DNA of 10,404 nucleotides from Candidatus Aenigmatarchaeota archaeon (GTDB lineage: Archaea > Aenigmatarchaeota > Aenigmatarchaeia > CG10238-14 > SpSt-28), in the NCBI GenBank assembly GCA_023256115.1, contig JAGDWU010000027.1, forward strand, positions 231 to 10,634, written 5' to 3'. A model generated the notes under the pieces. The model was not told the DNA's origin, made no database searches, and worked only from the letters and a program-made list of their open reading frames with translations. Made by a program: the position numbers and the translations under genes. Below, piece by piece: positions 1-7,546 of this stretch (its first letter is position 1; each line of letters opens with the position of its first letter).

Positions 1-832
1 TAAGATTTTTTATCTCAGCTATTTTATTTTTCATTTCAAGCAATTCTTTTTCAACTACATCTACTTTTTTTAACTCTGATTTTATAGCTCCTCTTTCGCC
101 TGCTTCCGATTTGAGCCAGTTTTTTAGTTTTTCAATTTCATATTTTAAAATTTCAAAATTTTTCATTATATAAGAAGCTCGCCTATTAAATTCTCTATCT
201 AAAGTTTCTGGAAACAATTTATTAAAGAATTTTTCAATTTCCTCAAATTTTAACATCATTTCTGGGCTCAATTTATTCTCTAATTTTCTTAACCTTTCGT
301 CTAAAATTATTAATTCTCTTTTTAGTTTTTCGCTCTCTTCTTTTAATGATATTTTGCTTCTCAAATCTTCAAAATTATCTTTTAATTTTTTTAATTCGTT
401 TTCAATTTCAGAAATTTTATCAAAAGCTTTTATTTGTTTTTCCTTTTCATAGGCACTTATCAAATCGCCAAAAATATTTTCCTTTTCTTTTTCCATTTTT
501 TCTCTTACATTTCTTAGCTCTCTTTCTAAAATTTCAAGTCTATCAAGAACTTTTAATTTTTCTTCTATCAATTTAATTTTTTCTTCAAATTTTAAAGATA
601 ATTCTTCTAACTCTTTTGAACTTCTTTCTCTTCTTCTTTTTTTTAATTCTTCTATTACAGCAGTATATTGAGTTTTTAACTCTTCTATCTTTTTCTCAAA
701 ATTTTCATTTAGTTCTCTTATCAAATCTTGGATTTTTTTATTTATTTTTTCCTCACTTATATTTTCTTCCTTTTCTTTTTTTTTAACTAATTCTGAAATT
801 AACTCTTTTACAATTTCCTCTTCACTTACCAT
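1..832 (-). CDS. Long coiled-coil protein, 3' end cut by window start
   Basis: The frame is open from the ATG at 832 to the window edge, giving 277 residues without a stop, so the C-terminus is missing. The protein is almost wholly Lys/Glu-rich helix with heptad-like spacing of Leu/Ile (about residues 1-190 and 225-277). A less charged stretch at about 190-225 contains LSPEMM and FFNKLFPETLD and may be a hinge. There is no signal peptide, membrane segment or cysteine, so it is probably cytoplasmic. The start is well fixed: an in-frame TAA lies three codons upstream at 839-841, and the gene overlaps the 73-residue membrane protein by 11 nt, which suggests translational coupling. The AT-rich Lys/Glu codon use matches its neighbours. 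I cannot assign a family. It could be a structural or scaffold partner of the adjacent membrane protein and MinD-like ATPase, which is inference from position only. Confidence 0.85.
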   Translation of the reverse strand, partial: MVSEEEIVKELISELVKKKEKEENISEEKINKKIQDLIRELNENFEKKIEELKTQYTAVIEELKKRRRERSSKELEELSLKFEEKIKLIEEKLKVLDRLEILERELRNVREKMEKEKENIFGDLISAYEKEKQIKAFDKISEIENELKKLKDNFEDLRSKISLKEESEKLKRELIILDERLRKLENKLSPEMMLKFEEIEKFFNKLFPETLDREFNRRASYIMKNFEILKYEIEKLKNWLKSEAGERGAIKSELKKVDVVEKELLEMKNKIAEIKNL

Positions 833-1043
833 GTTTTCTTACTTTTTTTCTTTTTTTCCTTTCTTCTTTCTTTTCAATTTCCTCTTCTTCTAAAACACTT
901 TTTAGCTCATCTATGTACCTTTTTATTTGTTGCAATTCAATTTCTACATCCTCTAGACTTTTAGCCTTTCTCCTCCTTATGTAGAAATATGCTAATACTA
1001 GCACCAATGCTAAAAATATTGGTATAGCTATGATGTTTATCAT
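822..1043 (-). CDS. Small single-span membrane protein with charged tail
   Basis: A 73-residue protein. Residues 2-22 (INIIAIPIFLALVLVLAYFY) form one hydrophobic segment, followed by RRRK, which predicts a cytoplasmic C-terminus by the positive-inside rule. Residues 28-60 are an amphipathic Glu/Leu/Ile helix that could form a coiled coil. The tail from about 55 is nearly all Lys, Arg and Glu. It starts 18 nt after the MinD-like gene stops, and its end overlaps the next coiled-coil gene by 11 nt, so it is very probably co-transcribed with both. I recognise no family. Its form (membrane anchor plus short coiled coil beside a cytoplasmic coiled-coil gene) suggests a membrane tether for that protein, which is inference. 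Its genuineness rests on the tight gene packing and the coherent membrane topology. Confidence 0.75.
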   Translation of the reverse strand: MINIIAIPIFLALVLVLAYFYIRRRKAKSLEDVEIELQQIKRYIDELKSVLEEEEIEKKEERKKRKKVRKHGK

Positions 1044-1061
1044 AAATATATATAAAATTTT

Positions 1062-1832
1062 TTATTTAAATGGCCAAATTCTCATTATAAATCTTATCAA
1101 AAAATGCTTTTCTCTAGATAACTTTTCGTTAGTTAAATTTGATGCAATTTCTATAAATATTTTTGTTAATTTTGAATCTGGATAAAGATCAACTACAGAC
1201 AATTTATGATGCTGAGAATAAAGAAATTTTTCATCATATGGTATAGTTCCTAATATTTTTAGATTTGTTAAAGTTTCTATTTCTTTTAATTTCATTTCAT
1301 AAGATTTGTTTCTTATCATGTTTATTATTAAACCTATTTCATTTTTATTTAGTTCTTTTACAACTTCTTGAACTCTAATAATATCTGTAATCGAAGCTAA
1401 AAATGGGGTTGCAATATAAAGAACTTCATTACAAGCATTTAACGAATATATAACTTCCTTGCCTATTCCAGGTGCACTGTCTAAAAATATGTAATCATAT
1501 TTCTCTCTAACAGAATTTAACACATGAGGTAATTTAGATATATCAACTCCTTCTAAATCTCTAATAGAAAGGGATAAAGGTAGCAAATCCATACCGACAA
1601 AATAATTATGAATCGCGTTTTCGATAATATCTTCATTTCTTAATATTTTATTCAAATTTGATTTAGGGTAAAAAATTCCCAAACTTAAACCTAAATGGGA
1701 CGTTGTAAAATTTGTATCTACTATTAAAACTCTTTTTCTAAAGTATTTTGCTAATGTTGCAGCAAGATTAATAGTTATTGTTGTTTTACCAACACCACCT
1801 TTACCAGAAACTACGCTTATTATTCTTACCAT
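1062..1832 (-). CDS. MinD/ParA-family P-loop ATPase, archaeal MinD type
   Basis: A 256-residue deviant-Walker ATPase. The P-loop at residues 10-18 is GKGGVGKTT with the signature Lys11. Walker A'/switch I is VLIVDTN at 35-41. Walker B is YIFLDSAPG at 114-122, with Asp118. LIINMIR at 169-174 is the usual base-contact strand. The C-terminus (FLIRFIMRIWPFK) is amphipathic with aromatic and basic residues, as expected of a MinD membrane-targeting helix. Members of this family dimerise on ATP, bind membrane and position other machinery, such as division proteins or, in haloarchaea, archaella and chemosensory arrays. The second Asp of the usual DxD switch I is Asn41 here. The start overlaps the metalloprotease gene by 32 nt, and that gene's TAA stop falls within the P-loop codons. 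The family call is firm; the cargo is unknown, and the operon partners are the best candidates. Confidence 0.92.
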   Translation of the reverse strand: MVRIISVVSGKGGVGKTTITINLAATLAKYFRKRVLIVDTNFTTSHLGLSLGIFYPKSNLNKILRNEDIIENAIHNYFVGMDLLPLSLSIRDLEGVDISKLPHVLNSVREKYDYIFLDSAPGIGKEVIYSLNACNEVLYIATPFLASITDIIRVQEVVKELNKNEIGLIINMIRNKSYEMKLKEIETLTNLKILGTIPYDEKFLYSQHHKLSVVDLYPDSKLTKIFIEIASNLTNEKLSREKHFLIRFIMRIWPFK

Positions 1833-2226
1833 AATAATGTTTTCGGATGAAAATTATTGAAGAATAAAATTGAAGAGCAATGAATACTAAAAACGAAAAT
1901 GGATAAATGTTAATATAAAAGAAGGAAAGATCCTCGCTAGAAGATATTAATGAGAAAGAAATAGAAAATATAAAATATTCTTTCCCAAATATTAAAAAAA
2001 TAAATGAAAATAAAAAAGAAAAAATTGGTCCTGCTAAAGTTATTAAAGTTTCATATTTATTTGAATAACACTCAATATACGAATATGGCAAAAAATATGA
2101 GCTATCAAATAATATTGCTTTGCTTTTGCATCCTAAAATATGAGCCATTATTGAATGCCCAATTTCATGTATGGAAATTAAAGATATTATTATTAATAGT
2201 TGAAATGCTAAATATTTTTTTATCAT
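1801..2226 (-). CDS. Small integral-membrane metalloprotease, M50/site-2-protease-like
   Basis: A 141-residue, strongly hydrophobic protein. An HEIGH zinc-binding motif (His20, Glu21, His24) sits in the first membrane helix (about residues 6-30). A second hydrophobic region starts with LAGP (64-67) and runs to about 80, and a third spans about 104-127. HExxH inside a membrane helix followed by a Gly-Pro segment is the pattern of M50 (site-2 protease) intramembrane metalloproteases. The classical late NPxPxLDG motif that supplies the third zinc ligand is not visible; the acidic pair Glu98-Asp99 in SSSEDL is a possible substitute. At 141 residues it is near the lower limit for the family. It lies 26 nt after the giant surface-protein gene and overlaps the MinD-like gene by 32 nt. 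Its substrate could be one of the anchored proteins of the operon, which is inference. Confidence 0.75.
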   Translation of the reverse strand: MIKKYLAFQLLIIISLISIHEIGHSIMAHILGCKSKAILFDSSYFLPYSYIECYSNKYETLITLAGPIFSFLFSFIFLIFGKEYFIFSISFSLISSSEDLSFFYINIYPFSFLVFIALQFYSSIIFIRKHYYGKNNKRSFW

Positions 2227-2244
2227 AAATAAATTTAATAATAT

Positions 2245-2262
2245 AACTACTATTAAGTAGTT
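2245..2262 (-). repeat. Perfect 7-bp inverted repeat across the giant gene's stop codon
   Basis: The arms AACTACT (2245-2251) and AGTAGTT (2256-2262) are perfect reverse complements around a 4-nt loop. The TAA stop of the surface-protein gene lies at 2253-2255, so the hairpin would form at the end of that reading frame, 19 nt before the metalloprotease start. On the RNA strand it is followed by AU-rich sequence but not by a clean U-run. It could be a weak attenuator or RNA-processing site between the long gene and the downstream genes. The stem is AT-rich, and a chance origin cannot be excluded. Confidence 0.35.
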
Positions 2263-5200
2263 TCTTTCAGCATTTCTTCATATTTTCTTTTTAATTCTAA
2301 ATACATGCGTTCGCTAATTAAGCCAGACTTATATTCTTTTTCTAATATTTCTAATGCTGTTTTTATTCTTTCTATTTCTTCTTCGCTAATTAATTTTTTA
2401 ATTTTTTTGACTTCTTCTTTAGATTCTGTTTTTTTAATTTTTAATTCTTCTATTTCCTTCAAGGCTTTTCGATAAAGAAGAACAATAATTATTAAAAGTA
2501 TTGCGCTTAAAGTTATTATTAAAATAGTGAAAATTGGTATTTCAATTTTTTTTGGTAAGTGAGGTGCTGTTTCGATTAGATATTCTAATCTTTCCAAATC
2601 ACTCTTTAATTTTTCTATTTTTTCTTGTGCTTTTTCTAATGCATCTGCTTCAAAAAATGTTTTAGCAGCTACAAAATCTTGTTTAATTTGTTTTAATAAT
2701 TCTTCGGCTAACGTAACATTTTTGTTCTCTAATTTTGCTTTTTCTACAGCTATTTCACCTTTTTTTATTCTTTCTTCTATTAAGTCTAACTCGTATTTTA
2801 TCACATCTTTTAGCGTTGAAAATATTTTTAATTTACTTTTTGCTTCCGAATAAGTTTCAAAGCTTTTGGCAACTAAAGATATTTCATACTCATTTGGAAC
2901 TTCATATTTTGGAATGGTAAATATAATTGATACTAAAACAGATTGATTAGGTAATAAAGTTTCTATTCTTCTAGGACTTATAGAATACCAACTTTCTGGA
3001 ATTCCAAATATTTTTAATTCAATGTTTGTTAGTTTTACATTTCCAAGATTAGTTAGAGATAATCTAATAGTTCTTGATCCGCCAGCTTCAATTAATATTA
3101 CAGATGGTAAGTTCTCTATTAATAATTTATAAACCTCTTTTTCTGCTATTACTGTTGGTGGTAGTATAGGCGCTAAAGGTGTAATTACTCGAGCTGGTGG
3201 AATTGCTACTTTTTCCTTCACTATAAAACTTTCTTTAGAAGTTAGTGGTGGTATTATTTTATCGTAAGTTAATCTAACAACTAAATAATAATTTCCTATT
3301 TCTTGATTTTCAAAAATATAAGCACTTCTAGTTATAGTATTATTACTTCCTGCACGAGAAAAAAGCCATTCGCTAGAGTAGTAGTATGTCTTATTATCTC
3401 TTTCGACCCAATATTCTAAAAATACATCTATACTCGTTTCACCCATGTTAATTATCGTAACCTCAAATGGTAAATAGCTACCTCTTTCAACTTCTTTTTG
3501 TAGCAGTTTAACTTTTAAATCAAATGGACCACCTTGCGCTATTCTAAACATTTTTGTAACAATTGAATTTAAATTGTTATAAGAAAAATTCAAAACAGCT
3601 AAATAAGCTCCACTTGCTGTATTTGAAGGCATTGCATATTTATAAGTATAAAATCCTTTTGACTCTTTTCTAAAATCATTCAAATATGCTTTTAAATAAA
3701 TGTTTTCTGCAGGATCGTAAACTATTAGTGTTGCATTTGTCGGATCTATTAAATTTCCAAAATTATCGTAAAATGTAATTGAAAATTTTAATATTTGCTC
3801 TGGGAACCAAACATATGAAGTTTCTAGCTGTGCATTAATTCCTTGTTCAATTTTTTCAACTACTTCAAAAATATTTGAAGAATAACTTTTTAAACTTTTA
3901 TTTACTAAATCATCAAAATATAGAGAATCTGCATATACAAAATACTTTCCTATTAAAGCATCGCTTGAAATTGAAAATAATGGTAAAGGTTCTATTTTGC
4001 CATTTTGAGTTATGAATTTATTAGAATAAATGCTTATATTTTCTGGATTTTTAACTTTTATTTCTGTAGTTGCATTAGAAATTGGTTTATTTAAAGCATC
4101 AGTAATTGAAAAGTAAATTGTTGCTGTATCACCCCTTCTATAAACACTTGATAAAGTTGTAACATAAGATAAAAGTTTGTAATGAACTTTTGCAGTTTCA
4201 AAATTATACATTGTTATATTTGCTTTATCTTTTGCTTCAATTGTAAAATTATATTCCCCTCTTAAACTTGTATTTGAAAAGTTTCCTATCCAAATTGATG
4301 TTCTATTTTCTTCATAGATTTTTACTAAATTTAATTCTTCTGTCAAATTATCTGGTTTTCTGATTATTGCTTTAACATAATATATTCCAATTCCACTTCT
4401 ATCTAAAATTGTTGCATTAATAGTTATATTTGAAGTTTGCTCAGTTACATTTGGAATTAACGTTATATTAATTTGAGGCCCAACAAAAGGATTTATAACT
4501 ATATAAATTAAAATATAATCTGGATTTGAATCAATTTCTAAAGCATCAATTTTAAAAGTAGTGTTATGATATTGTATTGGCGCATCTGTTGTATTATAAT
4601 AAATTGTTAGATTATATTTATAACCTGGCAAAACTTCAAAATAAGTATCTAAAACATACGAATAATTTCCATATTGCGGAGAAACATTAAAAGTTATAAT
4701 TTCATTACCATAATTTTCAATTGTTACATTACAAACAACTCCATAAAAAGGATACATGTTTGCAGTGCAATTTTTTGGAAAAGCGTCCCAAGTTCTATCA
4801 GTTAAAACTCTTAAACTAACATTTATTTCCTTATATCCATTTTCCCATGTTACATTTATTGTTCCATTATAAATTCCGCTTGGATAATATTTTGGAACTG
4901 TTACATTTACTTTTACTTCAATTATTTCTCCTGCATTTATTTGTGTAACATTTGGATAAAATGTAAAATTAAAATCTTGAAAACCTATTACATTAAAAGA
5001 AATGTTAGTAATTATGTCATTACCAGTCGAATTTAAAAATATTGAAGAAATTGTTTTTGTTATATTTGGTGCAATTGTATTATAAATTTCTTCAGGATAA
5101 ACCTCTAAAATTTTGTTTGAAGTAACATCAATTCTTAATATTTTCCAAGTAGAATTTATAGTTCCATCTCTATTTTCCCATTTAACAGTTATATTAACAA

Positions 5201-7337
5201 AATAAGTATTTGGCTGAGTTAAATTTTTAATTGTAATTAAAAAATATTTTGTACAAGATTGATAAATGTATAAAGTATTACAATCTTCTAATGTTGAATT
5301 TGAAATTATTTGGGAAGGTAAAACTAAAGAAATTGATGTATTATATGCAAAACCTTCGTAAGTATTATTTATTAAAACGGATAATATAAATGATTCATTT
5401 TGATAAGCTGTTATATTTTTTGCGATATAGTATTCAGGATAAATTTCTAATTCTAAATAAGTTTTTAAATCAGTACTTTGAAAAGTATCATAATCATAAC
5501 CTGTATTGTTGGAAAATTCTACACTACAATTTAAAATATGAAAACCAGGTTGTGAAGAAGATTGATAAGAAAATAAATATGTTCCATTGTTAAAGTTTAA
5601 AATATTAAATTGGGATATTAAATTATTATCTTCATAACACTCTATTTTATCTATATTTGTTATATAAAAATCTTCCCTATAATTTTTTACTGTAATTGTA
5701 GCATTGATTATTCTATTTACATCACCATACTTATTCAAAATATTTGTTTTAACTTTTAAAATATTTGTAACATTGAATAAAGTTGAATTAATAAAAAGCA
5801 ATGAACCTTCCTTGCTAAAAACTTTTATTGTAATGTTCCAAGTTCCAATAGGGTCTGTTGAATAAATTGTAAAATTATTAGAAAAGAATTTATCATTAGG
5901 ATTTAAATCTTTGTGTAAACCATCATCATATAAAATTATTTCAAAGCTTTCAGAATTTGGTTTAATAATTGTTGCAGTAATATTCTCTGCTAAATTATAA
6001 GGATCATAAGTTACATTGGAAAAAATATTAACAGTTTCATTTAAGTTATAAATATTAAATTCTGAAAAAACGTCTGCAAAAACAAATCTATATTGAGCTT
6101 GACTAATATTTATTTCTATAGGATAATAATAACCATTTCTAATTTCTTGAGGATCATCAATTTCATGTGCTTCTGATTGAATTCCAAACATTATAGAAGC
6201 AATTTCTTCTGAATTATTTATATTGCTTTCAGATAAAAAAATTGCAATATAATCATTTACATCACTATAATTTGCATAGTAATTATAATTGTTTATTTCT
6301 TCTAAATTAATTATTTGAACTGTCATACTTGATCTAAAAGCTAGCGCATATGAATATGGATCATTAGGATTTACATCAAAGCTTGTAGGAACTTGAGCAT
6401 AAAGGTTTTTAGTTAAAATTCCAATAGAAAAATTAGAAAATCTTATAGCATTACCTTCATATTTTTGAACAATTTTTATCATATTTGTCGATTGATTAAC
6501 TAAGCTATTAGGGCCAGCATAGTTATAAAAGTAATAAATTTTTGTTAAGTTTAATTCATTAGTTGGAATTAATGATGGATAAACTACTTCAGGACCTTTA
6601 AATTTAATTGCCAACCTTATTGGTTTCTTTATTATTTCTATTGAATTATTTAATAAAAATGAAAATTGGTGAGATTGATTGTATAAAAGCGTATATTCGC
6701 TAAGTTCATTAGCTGCAATAACATATAAATTATCCGATAATCTATATACATCTTTTATACCTGTTAGCCCATTGAAGTTAGTATCAATAATATAGCCAAA
6801 TCTAGAAGTATTTACATAAATATATCTTCCATCAAATGAATAAGATAAATTAGTTGGAAAATTTATTGGTTCTTTTTTCCCATTTTCTAAAACGTCAAAA
6901 TATAAGAAAAAAATTCTTTTTGTGTTTGCTTCGTTTGTACCATTTAAAATAAATACTAGCTCTCCAATAGCATTATTAGTTGCATTAAAATTTTCATATT
7001 TATCAAATTGAAAAGGAACTATTCCTATTGGATATCCGTTAGAATCATATTCAATAAGTCTTAAGGAATCTTCATCTAATGTAGCAGTAACGTTTATATG
7101 ACTTAATATTTTTGTAAAATTTAATTCTATTTCTATTGGCCAATCTGTTCTGCTAACATAACTATTATTTATTTCAATTTTAATTCTAAATGCATAGCTA
7201 GAATTCCACCATTTATAATTTGGTTCAATATATTTTTCAATCGTTGTAGGATATAAAAAATAAGAAGATAGTTTTACGAAAGAGAAAATAAATGTAAAAA
7301 ATGCGATTAATAAAAATAAAATTTTTATCCAATTCAT
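2253..7337 (-). CDS. Giant double-anchored, probably glycosylated surface protein
   Basis: A 1694-residue protein. Residues 4-29 are a signal anchor. WWNSSY at 43-48 opens a DUF2341-like region. A YDDGLHKD motif near 470 is typical of secreted Ig-like domains. Two related beta-domains are marked by WEN motifs at about 720 and 831. A CARDB-like stretch at about 1270-1372, a Pro-rich linker at about 1375-1397 and a NEW3-like domain at about 1410-1505 follow. A charged helical stalk (about 1506-1598), one membrane helix (1600-1622) and a 72-residue cytoplasmic tail with a SHOCT-like hairpin (about 1660-1690) end the protein. I count roughly 70 N-x-S/T sequons, which fits an archaeal glycoprotein. 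All six cysteines fall between 567 and 869. The ATG overlaps the upstream stop as ATGA. A role in adhesion, S-layer or cell contact is inferred; no enzyme motif is visible. Confidence 0.88.
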   Translation of the reverse strand: MNWIKILFLLIAFFTFIFSFVKLSSYFLYPTTIEKYIEPNYKWWNSSYAFRIKIEINNSYVSRTDWPIEIELNFTKILSHINVTATLDEDSLRLIEYDSNGYPIGIVPFQFDKYENFNATNNAIGELVFILNGTNEANTKRIFFLYFDVLENGKKEPINFPTNLSYSFDGRYIYVNTSRFGYIIDTNFNGLTGIKDVYRLSDNLYVIAANELSEYTLLYNQSHQFSFLLNNSIEIIKKPIRLAIKFKGPEVVYPSLIPTNELNLTKIYYFYNYAGPNSLVNQSTNMIKIVQKYEGNAIRFSNFSIGILTKNLYAQVPTSFDVNPNDPYSYALAFRSSMTVQIINLEEINNYNYYANYSDVNDYIAIFLSESNINNSEEIASIMFGIQSEAHEIDDPQEIRNGYYYPIEINISQAQYRFVFADVFSEFNIYNLNETVNIFSNVTYDPYNLAENITATIIKPNSESFEIILYDDGLHKDLNPNDKFFSNNFTIYSTDPIGTWNITIKVFSKEGSLLFINSTLFNVTNILKVKTNILNKYGDVNRIINATITVKNYREDFYITNIDKIECYEDNNLISQFNILNFNNGTYLFSYQSSSQPGFHILNCSVEFSNNTGYDYDTFQSTDLKTYLELEIYPEYYIAKNITAYQNESFILSVLINNTYEGFAYNTSISLVLPSQIISNSTLEDCNTLYIYQSCTKYFLITIKNLTQPNTYFVNITVKWENRDGTINSTWKILRIDVTSNKILEVYPEEIYNTIAPNITKTISSIFLNSTGNDIITNISFNVIGFQDFNFTFYPNVTQINAGEIIEVKVNVTVPKYYPSGIYNGTINVTWENGYKEINVSLRVLTDRTWDAFPKNCTANMYPFYGVVCNVTIENYGNEIITFNVSPQYGNYSYVLDTYFEVLPGYKYNLTIYYNTTDAPIQYHNTTFKIDALEIDSNPDYILIYIVINPFVGPQINITLIPNVTEQTSNITINATILDRSGIGIYYVKAIIRKPDNLTEELNLVKIYEENRTSIWIGNFSNTSLRGEYNFTIEAKDKANITMYNFETAKVHYKLLSYVTTLSSVYRRGDTATIYFSITDALNKPISNATTEIKVKNPENISIYSNKFITQNGKIEPLPLFSISSDALIGKYFVYADSLYFDDLVNKSLKSYSSNIFEVVEKIEQGINAQLETSYVWFPEQILKFSITFYDNFGNLIDPTNATLIVYDPAENIYLKAYLNDFRKESKGFYTYKYAMPSNTASGAYLAVLNFSYNNLNSIVTKMFRIAQGGPFDLKVKLLQKEVERGSYLPFEVTIINMGETSIDVFLEYWVERDNKTYYYSSEWLFSRAGSNNTITRSAYIFENQEIGNYYLVVRLTYDKIIPPLTSKESFIVKEKVAIPPARVITPLAPILPPTVIAEKEVYKLLIENLPSVILIEAGGSRTIRLSLTNLGNVKLTNIELKIFGIPESWYSISPRRIETLLPNQSVLVSIIFTIPKYEVPNEYEISLVAKSFETYSEAKSKLKIFSTLKDVIKYELDLIEERIKKGEIAVEKAKLENKNVTLAEELLKQIKQDFVAAKTFFEADALEKAQEKIEKLKSDLERLEYLIETAPHLPKKIEIPIFTILIITLSAILLIIIVLLYRKALKEIEELKIKKTESKEEVKKIKKLISEEEIERIKTALEILEKEYKSGLISERMYLELKRKYEEMLKETT
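2268..2360 (-). other. SHOCT-like helical hairpin at the C-terminus of the surface protein
   Basis: This segment encodes about residues 1660-1690 of the giant protein, within its cytoplasmic tail. The pattern is helix, then SGLISERMY as a turn, then a Lys/Arg/Glu-rich helix. This is the layout of the short C-terminal (SHOCT) domain, in which a Leu-rich helix is followed by G-[LI]-[IT]-[ST]-x-E-x-[FY] and a second helix. SHOCT domains are short, terminal and thought to mediate interactions. Two similar hairpins occur in the tail encoded just upstream at 7340-7546. The assignment is by eye, without a profile search. Confidence 0.5.
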
Positions 7338-7546
7338 TTTTTCAACTTCTTGACTTTTTCATATAGCTCGTTACTTATTAATCCGTGCCTGTGCAATTCT
7401 TCTATTAAGCTAACAATAGTGCTAGGTTTTTTAGGTTCTTCCTTAAGTTTTGATTTTAATTCTATTAATCTTTCTAAATGCTTTTTTCTATATTCTTCAT
7501 ATTCTTCTTTACTAATTTTACCCTCTTTTAAACTTTCTTCTAATCT
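7334..7546 (-). other. 3' end of a separate archaeal-like gene with two SHOCT-like hairpins
   Basis: This part of the chimeric ORF matches the left region in base composition (12 G/C of 60 at 7441-7500) and in style. It encodes a hairpin around KEGKISKEEYEEY (about residues 182-194 of the ORF), a linker with EEPKKPS, and a second hairpin around HRHGLISNELYEK (227-239). Its stop overlaps the ATG of the giant surface-protein gene, so it is probably the last part of that operon's preceding gene. The 5' part of that gene is absent from this window, and its function cannot be told from the tail. Confidence 0.55.

Noticed and set aside
346..576. Plus-strand open frames such as 346-576, 2735-2920, 7350-7583 and 8682-8891
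   Set aside because: They are antisense to well-supported genes, rich in Phe/Leu/Ser from complementing Lys/Glu codons, and show no motif or ribosome binding site.
1..832. Coiled-coil protein as an archaellum accessory protein or an SMC/Rad50 fragment
   Set aside because: No ATPase motif, zinc hook or archaellum gene is visible nearby. Coiled-coil composition alone is not evidence of family.
822..870. Two A7 runs near the end of the 73-residue gene, just before the overlapping coiled-coil gene, as a possible slippage site that fuses the two proteins
   Set aside because: The coiled-coil frame has an in-frame TAA at 839-841, so a frameshift at the A runs would terminate before reaching the ATG. 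The A runs are explained by Lys codons.
1044..1060. TATA-like sequence (TTTTATATATAT) before the 73-residue gene as an archaeal promoter
   Set aside because: It is too close to the ATG for a normal TATA-to-start distance of about 25 nt, the region is AT-rich throughout, and the gene is only 18 nt from the preceding one.
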